A stretch of 64,000 bases of DNA from RGIG1681 sp045650505. Its GTDB lineage: Bacteria; Bacillota; Clostridia; Christensenellales; UBA1242. The notes beneath the pieces were generated by a model. The model was not told where the DNA came from. It made no database searches and saw nothing but the letters and a program-made list of their open reading frames with translations. The stretch covers positions 62,001-126,000 of the forward strand of contig JAZRRE010000030.1 in NCBI GenBank assembly GCA_045650505.1. Reading direction: 5' to 3'. Each line of letters starts with the position of its first letter. Position 1 is the first letter of the stretch. Made by a program: the position numbers and the translations under genes. Shown one piece after another: positions 7,473-15,014 of this stretch.

Positions 7473-7486
7473 AGTGGCTTTTTTGT
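7458..7486 (+). terminator. Terminator overlapping the vanZ-like stop codon
   Basis: An AAGCCACT / AGTGGCTT stem plus T run. The 7-nt loop contains the TAA stop (7470-7472). Confidence 0.8.
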
Positions 7487-7505
7487 TGCAATCAACTCTC
7501 TTAAA

Positions 7506-7534
7506 TTGACAAACCAAACTCAATATTATACACT
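7506..7534 (+). promoter_or_regulatory. Likely promoter of the SpoU methyltransferase gene
   Basis: TTGACA (7506-7511) with TACACT 17 bp downstream (7529-7534) in an AT-rich stretch, then GTAGGAG before the ATG at 7553. The -10 is imperfect. Confidence 0.45.
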
Positions 7535-7552
7535 TTAAAGTAGGAGATTATT

Positions 7553-8419
7553 ATGAATAACTTGATTCAAACAATAAAACTAAACTCAAAAATCGCAGGC
7601 ATTTCTAGTGATGAAGTAAACCTCGCAAAAAGCCTTGTTGAAAACAAATGCAAAGACAGACGCCTTTTTGTTTGCGAAGGTCTTTGGGCAGTTGAAAAGC
7701 TTATTGAGAAAAACATTAAAGTAACACACTTTTTCTATAACGGTGACAAACTTGAAGCGGGAAAAGTTGCTGAAAAAGATATTGAAAAAATTGCAAAGAT
7801 GACAAAGTATGCAAAATCTAGCTACGCAATTTCTGAAAAAGCATGCAAGAAAATTTCAGACCGTGATGGCTATGATGAATATTTCATTGTTGCCGAAGCA
7901 ATAATTTATACATTTGCAGACATTGAAAAACTTATCGCTGGCAAAGACAACATTCTTGCAATCGTTATGGACGGGCTTGAACAACCAGGAAACATTGGCG
8001 CTATTCTTCGTTCATTTGACTGCGCTGGTGGTGACTTTGCAATCGTGACTAACAAACAAGCAAAACTTGGAAACAGCCGCCTTGTTCGTTCAAGCCTTGG
8101 TGCAAGTTTTATGCTTCCGGTGCTAGAAGCCGAAATTGATGAAACTCAAGAGTGGCTTGAAAACAATGGTTTTAAATGCGTTGTGACCGACCTTCAAGCA
8201 AAAAAGAGTTATCGTGAAATTGATTATTCTAAACGAATTGCAATCATTTCAGGAAACGAACACACCGGCATTTCTGATTCGTGGAGAAAACTTCCACACG
8301 CAGAAAGCATTATTATTCCAATGCTTGGTTCAGTTGAATCATTAAATGTTGGTTTTGCTTCAACCCTTGTATCTTATGAAGCAGGGCTTCAAAAATTTGG
8401 AAACCACAAAAATAAATAA
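7553..8419 (+). CDS. TrmH/SpoU-family RNA 2'-O-methyltransferase
   Basis: This 288-residue protein has an N-terminal substrate-binding region (about 1-110) and a SPOUT methyltransferase domain with all three family motifs: VMDGLEQPGNIGAILRS, IISGNEHTGISDSW and IPMLGSVESLNVGFASTLV. These form the AdoMet-binding knot that 2'-O-methylates rRNA or tRNA ribose. It differs from the shorter RlmB encoded at 48906-49628, so it is a second, TsnR/YsgA-like member whose target cannot be read from sequence. The ribosome site is GTAGGAG. Transketolase follows after 28 bp. Confidence 0.88.
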   Translation: MNNLIQTIKLNSKIAGISSDEVNLAKSLVENKCKDRRLFVCEGLWAVEKLIEKNIKVTHFFYNGDKLEAGKVAEKDIEKIAKMTKYAKSSYAISEKACKKISDRDGYDEYFIVAEAIIYTFADIEKLIAGKDNILAIVMDGLEQPGNIGAILRSFDCAGGDFAIVTNKQAKLGNSRLVRSSLGASFMLPVLEAEIDETQEWLENNGFKCVVTDLQAKKSYREIDYSKRIAIISGNEHTGISDSWRKLPHAESIIIPMLGSVESLNVGFASTLVSYEAGLQKFGNHKNK

Positions 8420-8447
8420 CCAAACGAATTTTTAAGGAGTTAAGTTT

Positions 8448-10409
8448 ATGAATATCACTCAAAAAACTTTAAACTATTTTAAATCACTCACTGCTGAAAC
8501 AATTTCAAATGCTGGTTCTGGCCACACCGGTTCTGCAATCGGTGCAAGTTCAATTATGCTTGCCCTTTTCAAAAACCACTTGAAATTTAACCCTGCAAAT
8601 CCAAACTTTTTGAACCGTGACAGATTTGTGCTTTCTGCCGGTCACGCAAGTGCGATGTATTATTCACTTCTTCATTTGTTTGGCTATGATGTTTCGATTG
8701 AAGATTTAAAAAACTTTAGAAAATCACATTCAAAAACACCAGGTCACCCTGAAAAACACGTTGTTCCTGGTGTTGAAACTTCAACCGGACCACTTGGTCA
8801 AGGCATTGCAAACGCTGTTGGTCTTGCGATTGCTGAAAGCATATTTGAAGCAAAATTCAACACACCAAAATATGGCGTTTTCAACAACTACACTTATTGC
8901 TATGCCGGTGATGGTTGCTTGATGGAAGGCGTTGCTGTTGAAGCCTGCTCACTTGCAGGAACTCTTGCTCTTAATAAACTCATTTTATTATATGATGACA
9001 ACAACATCACAATCGATGGAAAACGCACCCTTGCAAACGCAGAAAACACTGCTGAAAAATTTAAATCAATGGGCTGGAATGTTCTTGAGGTTGCCGATGG
9101 TCACAACTTTGAAGATTGTTCAAATGCAATCACAAAAGCAAAACAAAGCACAGACAAACCAACCATTATCATTTTCAAAACCACAATCGGCATTGGAACA
9201 AGCAAAGCCGGAACCGAAAAAGTTCACGCTTATCCACTTCCTGCTGAAGAACTTGTAACTTTCAAGCAAAGCCTTGGCGTGAATGAAAGTTTCTTTGTTC
9301 CAGAAGATGTTTATGATTATTGCAACCTTGCAGTTAAAAACAATCAAATTTATGAACTTGCTTGGAACAAAATTGTTGAAAATTATAAATTTGAACACCC
9401 AGATAAATATGCTGAAATCTCAAGCCTTTTTGCGAAGAAACCATTTGCTTACAATGAACTTGCTAAAGCACTTTCAAAAATTCCAGAGCAAGCAGGCAGA
9501 GATGTTTCAAAAATTGTCTTAAATGAAATTGCAAAAGTGCATACCGAACTTGTTGGTGGAACAGCCGACCTTGGAGCTTCAACCAAAGCAGTGATTGATG
9601 GTGCCGGCGACTATTCAAAAGACAACCGAACCGGCAGAAATATTCACTTTGGAATCCGTGAACACTCAATGGGTGCGATTGCAAACGGAATTTCAATTTA
9701 TGCAAACCTTCCTGCTTTTGACAGCACTTTCCTTGCATTTTCAAACTATATGCTTCCAGCAATTCGTATGCGTGCAATGATGAACCTTCCGGTTTTCACT
9801 GTTTTCACACACGACTCTATTGATGTTGGTCAAGATGGACCAACTCACCAACCAATCGAACAAATTGGTCAGCTTCGACAAATTGTTGGGCTTTTAACTT
9901 ATCGTCCAGCAACCCCTGCTGAAGTTGTTGCCGGCTATAAAGTGTTCTTTGAAACCAAAAAGCCAATGGCAATGGTTTTCTCAAAATCTAAACTTAAACC
10001 ATTTGAAAATTCAACTGTCGCTGGTGCTGAAAAGGGTGCCTATGTGATTTTTGAAACAGCACAAAGCCCAAACATAGAAATCATTTCAACCGGCAAAGAT
10101 GTTGAACTTGCAATCGAAGTTGCAAAAGCCTTGAAAGGTGAAAAAGTTAGAGTTATTTCAATGCCTTGCGAAAGTTTGTTTGCAAGCCAAAGCACAACCT
10201 ATAAAAACAAAGTGCTTTTATCAAACGCAAAACTCAAAGTTGCAATCGAAGCATCAAACGACCCAATTTGGTATAAATATGTCGGCACTGATGGGCTTGT
10301 TGTTTCAGTTGATGATTATCAAACAAGTGGTCCAAGCAATGAAGTTTATGCAAATGCAGGCTACAACGCAAAAAATATTGTTAGCCTTATCAAAAAGAAA
10401 TTGAAATAA
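8448..10409 (+). CDS. tkt: Transketolase
   Basis: This thiamine-diphosphate enzyme transfers two-carbon units between ketoses and aldoses in the non-oxidative pentose phosphate pathway. The 653-residue length and domain order are standard. The N-terminal ThDP domain has GSGHTGSAIGAS and the GDGCLMEGV...DDNN motif. The pyrimidine-binding domain has GTADLGAST, GIREHSMGAIANGI and HDSIDVGQDGPTHQPIEQ. A C-terminal domain completes it. The ribosome site AAGGAG lies 28 bp after the methyltransferase gene, so the two may share a transcript. A terminator follows. Confidence 0.97.
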   Translation: MNITQKTLNYFKSLTAETISNAGSGHTGSAIGASSIMLALFKNHLKFNPANPNFLNRDRFVLSAGHASAMYYSLLHLFGYDVSIEDLKNFRKSHSKTPGHPEKHVVPGVETSTGPLGQGIANAVGLAIAESIFEAKFNTPKYGVFNNYTYCYAGDGCLMEGVAVEACSLAGTLALNKLILLYDDNNITIDGKRTLANAENTAEKFKSMGWNVLEVADGHNFEDCSNAITKAKQSTDKPTIIIFKTTIGIGTSKAGTEKVHAYPLPAEELVTFKQSLGVNESFFVPEDVYDYCNLAVKNNQIYELAWNKIVENYKFEHPDKYAEISSLFAKKPFAYNELAKALSKIPEQAGRDVSKIVLNEIAKVHTELVGGTADLGASTKAVIDGAGDYSKDNRTGRNIHFGIREHSMGAIANGISIYANLPAFDSTFLAFSNYMLPAIRMRAMMNLPVFTVFTHDSIDVGQDGPTHQPIEQIGQLRQIVGLLTYRPATPAEVVAGYKVFFETKKPMAMVFSKSKLKPFENSTVAGAEKGAYVIFETAQSPNIEIISTGKDVELAIEVAKALKGEKVRVISMPCESLFASQSTTYKNKVLLSNAKLKVAIEASNDPIWYKYVGTDGLVVSVDDYQTSGPSNEVYANAGYNAKNIVSLIKKKLK

Positions 10410-10438
10410 TTTAAAACCCAATTTCAAATAATAATAAC

Positions 10439-10480
10439 ACGGAAAACCAATTTTATTTAATTTTGATTTTCCGTTTTTTT
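10439..10480 (+). terminator. tkt terminator
   Basis: An ACGGAAAACCAA / TTGATTTTCCGT stem (one mismatch) with a run of T behind it. Confidence 0.75.
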
Positions 10481-10541
10481 ATTTTCATTTTTTGTATATT
10501 TTAAGTTATTTTAGTTTACAATTAAATTAAAAAAATATACT

Positions 10542-10563
10542 ATTAAAATATATATATTTTAAT
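10542..10563. repeat. 22-bp perfect A/T palindrome before a surface-protein gene
   Basis: The sequence reads identically on both strands and ends 15 bp before the ATG at 10579, just ahead of the GGGAG ribosome site. It could be a hairpin in the leader RNA or a dimer-binding site; low complexity makes chance possible. Confidence 0.5.
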
Positions 10564-10578
10564 GCTGGGAGAATAGCG

Positions 10579-13500
10579 ATGAAAAATAGATTAATGAAAT
10601 TATTTATAGCAGTTTTTGCAATCTTTTCTTTTGCTTTGGTGGGCTTAAATTTAACGCCACAAGCAAAGGCAAGTGCCTTCACTGCAACCACTAACACTTA
10701 TAACATCACAAACACAGGCGACACATTTTATGTCACCAAAGGCATTGAGCCAAGTGATATAGATATTGCAACAGACCTTATTTCACTTGAGGCTGCGTTT
10801 GATGCAATTTTAGCAGACCCTGACCTCGATGAAAATGCAACAGTTGAAATTAAATTCAATGTAACACTTTCAGCAGAAGAACAAATCACCTTAAATAGAA
10901 ATTTTATTTTTTCAGGTATGTTAAACACAGACAACGCATCTTCCCTTTTCATTTGTGAAAACCCAAATGCAGACAAAGACCAAGAAATAACTTGTGATAA
11001 TCTTATTATCTCAACAACAAGTGATAATCTTTCAAACTTTGCTTTCTTTGAAGTAAACAATCCAAGAACATATTTCACTTTGTTTAACACAGATTTCACA
11101 TTCTTCCAAACATACATTGAAACCAGCCACGCAATCAAATTTAATTCAAACAGCAACACACTTTTGCTTAAGGGCACAGTTACTCACGACACAACTTATC
11201 TTTATAACTACACCCAAAGCACACTTCTCTATCTCGACCAAGACAACGCAAACGCAGATGACTTTTATGCAGATGCAGAAGGCAACCCAATTGAAACAAC
11301 TGAAATAATTAATATTGCAATTCCTTACACAGCAAACAAATCACTTATTTCAAACAATATTGAATCTGCAAATGCAAATTTAATTAATCTTGTTGCAGAT
11401 GATGATTTCTTTGCAACATCAAAAATTCCAAACAACACAGCTTTATATGTTGCAGTTGAAGCAGATTTCACATTCAACACAAATGGTGGTGAATTTTCAC
11501 CACCAGATGCAGCACCTACAAGCATTTATTATAACAACAACAATCCATACACTTTCCCAGACCAAACAAAAATTTCACGCGAATATCATCATTTCATTGG
11601 TTGGTTCGGGCAAATTGAATACAATAGCCAAACTTATTATTTTGACCAAACTTGCCTTGAACAATATGTAACAAGTGGAAGTGACCCATCAACCATTCCA
11701 ACATATTTCAAAACTAACTTAAATGATTTCGAATCAACAAAAAGTTTTTCAAGTTATCACTTTGCATCTCAAGGAACTGATGAAGCTTTTGCAAAATATC
11801 ATTCCGCAATTGTTATGGCTGAAAATGGTCAAGCTCCAGCATTTATTGCAAAGTGGGCGCTTGACACTTACACCGTTTCTTTTAATACAAATAGTGACAC
11901 CTTTATAAGCCCTAAAACTTATGAATACAGCTCAACAATCACAGAACCAACAACCATTCCAACAAAAGCAGGTTACACTTTTGATAAATGGTATAAAGAT
12001 GCAGAACTCACAATTCCATTTAATTTTGAAACAGAAACAATGCCTGCTGAAAACATCACAATTTATGCTGGATACACAATAAATTCTTACACAATCTATT
12101 TTGAAACAAACACAACAGAATCAACAATTGCTCCAATTGATTATTATTTTGGCGCAACAATTGAAGAATTTGATGCGATTGTAAAAGAAGGTTACAACTT
12201 TATTGGTTGGTTCTTAAATGCAGAATTTACCACCCCATTTGAACTTGAAACAATGCCTGCTGAAGATTTAACCGTTTATGCAAAATGGGAAATCAAAAAA
12301 ATTAGGGTTTACTTCAACACAAAAGGCGGTTCAATGATAAACGAAATCTATATTGACTATGGCGAATACGTTCAAATGCCAACAGCTCCAACAAAAATTG
12401 GTTTCGTGTTTAACGGCTGGTATTATGATTTTAATTGCACAAACGACAAAAAAGTAGTTTGGGGTGATGGAAACAAACTTCAAATCAAAACCCAAACAAC
12501 ATTCTATGCAAATTGGTATCCACTTTCATATAATCTTGTTTTCTATGATGGAAGCAATATGATTCAAACTCAAAGCTATGGATACGGAGCCACAATTGAA
12601 ATTATTGAAGCTCCAACAAAAGCAAATTATACTTTTGGTGGCTGGTATGCTGATTCAAACTTCACAACACCATTCACACTTACCACAATGCCTGAACAAA
12701 ACACTTATGTTTATGCAAAATGGATTTCAAAAATAATTATCACAATTAATGAAACTCCTCAAACTTATGTTGCCGATGCAATCAACCCATCATTTGAGCT
12801 TGATAGCGACCTTCAAAACTTTATCATTAAATATAAGGTTGATGGAGAATGGGTTAACGATGCCCCAGCAAATGTTGGAACTTACGATGTTATGATTTCA
12901 AGAAATGAAGATGACCTTTATGCAAGATTTGATAAGGTTATTGTTGGTGGATATGTGGTTGAACCAATAGTTGCTGACTACACCTGGCTTATTGCAATTT
13001 TATTTGCAGTATTCGCACTTGAAATCATTGTTTCAATTGCTGTTAGAATTCTTCGCAAACTCAAGAAAAATATGGTTATCACTTCACTTGCAATCATAAC
13101 AGGAAACACACTTATTCCTTCAAATCAGGTTGTTCTTATTGCTATTGCTGCAATTTGTGCAGTTACCGGATTTGTGGTTATGTGTTATCAACTTGTCAAA
13201 CTTCATCGAACCCTTCCACTTGCACTTATTAACCCTGAAGATGAAGACAAAACAGTTGAAAAACATTTCAAGCATAGCGAAAAAGTTATCTCTGAAGAAA
13301 CTCACACTTATTCAGCTCAAGATGTTGAAGATATGTTATTGCACGACACAGTGGGTTATGCAATCAAAGAAAAACATAATCTTAACGAACTTGAAGAAGT
13401 TGAACACAAAGAAAAAGTTCCAATCGGACCTGTTGCTTATAGCGAAGAACACGACAATATTCAAAAGGTTGAAGATGATGATATTAAAGAGCAATCAAAA

Positions 13501-13638
13501 GTGTCATCAAATGTTGAAATAGTTGATGATGAATTCGTTGCAAATGACACCGACGACAGTGAAAGACTCTACAACAGCGATGACCCATTCCTTCGAAAAG
13601 ACCCAAATGACTATTCAAGTGATAAAAAAGAAGACTAA
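10579..13638 (+). CDS. InlB B-repeat surface protein with membrane anchor and acidic tail
   Basis: This 1019-residue protein begins with a signal peptide (residues 1-31, ending PQAKASA). An N-terminal region of about 400 residues follows, with one degenerate repeat. Four consecutive InlB B (Listeria-Bacteroides) repeats span about 427-715, each with the YTFDKWYKDAELTIPF-like core and a MPAENITIYA end. An MBG-like beta region follows (716-795). Two hydrophobic regions lie near 800-822 and 835-873, with basic residues between them. The C-terminus is a strongly acidic, mostly hydrophilic tail of about 140 residues. It is therefore a membrane-anchored extracellular protein rather than LPXTG-sorted. 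InlB repeats occur in adhesins and surface proteins of gut bacteria; the ligand is unknown. It is a monocistronic unit with its own terminator. Confidence 0.85.
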   Translation: MKNRLMKLFIAVFAIFSFALVGLNLTPQAKASAFTATTNTYNITNTGDTFYVTKGIEPSDIDIATDLISLEAAFDAILADPDLDENATVEIKFNVTLSAEEQITLNRNFIFSGMLNTDNASSLFICENPNADKDQEITCDNLIISTTSDNLSNFAFFEVNNPRTYFTLFNTDFTFFQTYIETSHAIKFNSNSNTLLLKGTVTHDTTYLYNYTQSTLLYLDQDNANADDFYADAEGNPIETTEIINIAIPYTANKSLISNNIESANANLINLVADDDFFATSKIPNNTALYVAVEADFTFNTNGGEFSPPDAAPTSIYYNNNNPYTFPDQTKISREYHHFIGWFGQIEYNSQTYYFDQTCLEQYVTSGSDPSTIPTYFKTNLNDFESTKSFSSYHFASQGTDEAFAKYHSAIVMAENGQAPAFIAKWALDTYTVSFNTNSDTFISPKTYEYSSTITEPTTIPTKAGYTFDKWYKDAELTIPFNFETETMPAENITIYAGYTINSYTIYFETNTTESTIAPIDYYFGATIEEFDAIVKEGYNFIGWFLNAEFTTPFELETMPAEDLTVYAKWEIKKIRVYFNTKGGSMINEIYIDYGEYVQMPTAPTKIGFVFNGWYYDFNCTNDKKVVWGDGNKLQIKTQTTFYANWYPLSYNLVFYDGSNMIQTQSYGYGATIEIIEAPTKANYTFGGWYADSNFTTPFTLTTMPEQNTYVYAKWISKIIITINETPQTYVADAINPSFELDSDLQNFIIKYKVDGEWVNDAPANVGTYDVMISRNEDDLYARFDKVIVGGYVVEPIVADYTWLIAILFAVFALEIIVSIAVRILRKLKKNMVITSLAIITGNTLIPSNQVVLIAIAAICAVTGFVVMCYQLVKLHRTLPLALINPEDEDKTVEKHFKHSEKVISEETHTYSAQDVEDMLLHDTVGYAIKEKHNLNELEEVEHKEKVPIGPVAYSEEHDNIQKVEDDDIKEQSKVSSNVEIVDDEFVANDTDDSERLYNSDDPFLRKDPNDYSSDKKED

Positions 13639-13644
13639 AATCAC

Positions 13645-13675
13645 AAAAAGCAGATGAAATTCATCTGCTTTTTGT
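13645..13675 (+). terminator. Terminator of the InlB-repeat gene
   Basis: A strong AAAAGCAGATGAA / TTCATCTGCTTTT stem with a T run, preceded by ATCACAAA directly after the stop codon. Confidence 0.85.
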
Positions 13676-13758
13676 TTGTTTTCACACCTTTAAAAATAGC
13701 TGTTTTTAATATAATTTAATATTAAAAATGTATAAATATTTTTTATTATGCTAATTTT

Positions 13759-13801
13759 ATACATTTAAGCCACACACAAACCCCGTTTGGCTAAAATGTA
13801 T
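13759..13801. repeat. Isolated inverted repeat, 14-bp arms
   Basis: ATACATTTAAGCCA and TGGCTAAAATGTAT pair over 14 positions with one mismatch across a 15-nt loop. The repeat lies in the intergenic region 64 bp before the -35 of the metal exporter gene. A T-rich stretch follows about 8 bp downstream. It is not explained by the known terminator at 13645. Confidence 0.6.
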
Positions 13802-13864
13802 ATTTATCTTCTTTTTTTACAAATTATTACATTTAGGCTTTTTCGGGGCAAATCTTTGAAATTC

Positions 13865-13893
13865 TTGACAATTAACCCATTGCTTATTATAAT
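13865..13893 (+). promoter_or_regulatory. Consensus promoter of the ArsP_2-type gene
   Basis: A perfect TTGACA (13865-13870), 17-bp spacer and perfect TATAAT (13888-13893). A promoter this strong in front of a metal exporter suggests that it is normally repressed. Confidence 0.88.
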
Positions 13894-13905
13894 AATGAAC
13901 CATAA

Positions 13906-13923
13906 GTTAAACAAAAGTTTAAC
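13906..13923. promoter_or_regulatory. Candidate operator palindrome
   Basis: GTTAAAC-AAAA-GTTTAAC is a perfect inverted repeat that begins 12 bp after the -10 box, about 5-10 bp past the predicted transcription start, and ends 3 bp before AAGGAG. The position fits a repressor site. The regulator is not encoded next to it. Confidence 0.6.
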
Positions 13924-13936
13924 ATAAGGAGAATTT

Positions 13937-14926
13937 ATGAAAGAAATTTTACACGTTTTATTGCACTCCGCAAAAGATACTGTTAAACTCTTTCCTTTCT
14001 TGTTTTTAATTTACTTTTTAATTGAACTTTTAGAATCTAAAAACATTTTCAAGTTTGAAAAATCAAAATTGTTAAAAGGAAAAGCAAGCCCTGCCGTTGG
14101 TGCACTCTTTGGCTCTGTTCCACAATGTGGCTTTTCAGTTATCTCATCAGAGTTATATGCCTCAAGAAAAATATCTGTTGCTGCCCTTGTTGCTGTGTTT
14201 GTGGCAACCAGTGATGAAGCAATACCTTTAATGCTTGCAGACTATAAAACAATTCCAGCACTTCTTGCACTCATTGCAACAAAAATCGTGCTTGCTATTG
14301 TGATTGGTTATCTCACAATGTATCTTTACAAAGTGTTCTTTAAAAAATCTGCAATCAAAACAATTTCACTTGAAAATGAAACCGATTCAAAAACAGAAGA
14401 TGCTCACCACATTGAGCACGAAGAAAACGAACATCATTTACACGAAGAAACTTCTCACACAGAAGATGAATCAAATGAAAAACACATTCATGCTTGTTGT
14501 CATCATGACCTTGAAAACAATAAATTCGATTGGAAACACCCACTTGTTCATTGTTTAAAAATCACTCTTTATATATTTATTATTAATGTCATTTTGGGTA
14601 GTTTAATCGAACTTGTTGGCAAAGATAATCTAACAAACTTTTTATCTTCAAACCACGCTCTTCAACCTATTTTAGCCCTTATTATTGGATTTATTCCAAA
14701 CTGTGCATCATCAGTTGTTTTGACAGAACTTTATATCTCTAGCGGTTTAAGTTTTGGTGCAATTGTTTCCGGTCTTTCAGTTAACGCAGGCCTTGGTGTA
14801 ATGGTTCTTTTGAAGGAGAACAAAAATAAAAAAGAAAACTTGTTTATTGTTTTAATGCTTTTAATTCCAAGTTTAATTTTCGGATATGCATTACATTTCT
14901 TACCTCTAAACTTTTTAAGATTTTAA
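13937..14926 (+). CDS. Putative 10-TM heavy-metal exporter (ArsP_2 type)
   Basis: This 329-residue membrane protein has two related halves, each with a Pro/Cys-containing helix motif: GALFGSVPQCGFSVISSELYAS in the first (residues about 55-76) and IIGFIPNCASSVVLTELYIS in the second. The halves are separated by a hydrophilic loop (about 150-195) loaded with His, Glu and Cys (for example HEENEHHLHEET and HACCHHD). This layout fits the ArsP_2 family (PF11449), annotated as putative heavy-metal or manganese/arsenic exporters. The His-rich loop probably binds metal. The substrate is not determined by the sequence. It has a strong consensus promoter with a palindrome between the start site and the ribosome site. 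Confidence 0.8.
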   Translation: MKEILHVLLHSAKDTVKLFPFLFLIYFLIELLESKNIFKFEKSKLLKGKASPAVGALFGSVPQCGFSVISSELYASRKISVAALVAVFVATSDEAIPLMLADYKTIPALLALIATKIVLAIVIGYLTMYLYKVFFKKSAIKTISLENETDSKTEDAHHIEHEENEHHLHEETSHTEDESNEKHIHACCHHDLENNKFDWKHPLVHCLKITLYIFIINVILGSLIELVGKDNLTNFLSSNHALQPILALIIGFIPNCASSVVLTELYISSGLSFGAIVSGLSVNAGLGVMVLLKENKNKKENLFIVLMLLIPSLIFGYALHFLPLNFLRF

Positions 14927-14970
14927 TAAGACAAATCCTTAACAAGTTAAATTCACATTTCAATTATTTA

Positions 14971-15005
14971 ATCACAAAAAAAAGAAGGCTTTTGCCTTCT
15001 TTTTA
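14971..15005. terminator. Bidirectional terminator
   Basis: An AAAGAAGGC / GCCTTCTTT hairpin flanked by A and T runs lies between convergent genes; ATCACAAA immediately precedes it on the plus strand. Confidence 0.8.
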
Positions 15006-15014
15006 TTTTTGTTA

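Noticed and set aside
10484..10520. A seventh copy of the A-tract element after tkt
   Set aside because: The composition is similar, but it lacks the GCAAAAAT core and is not anchored at a stop codon.
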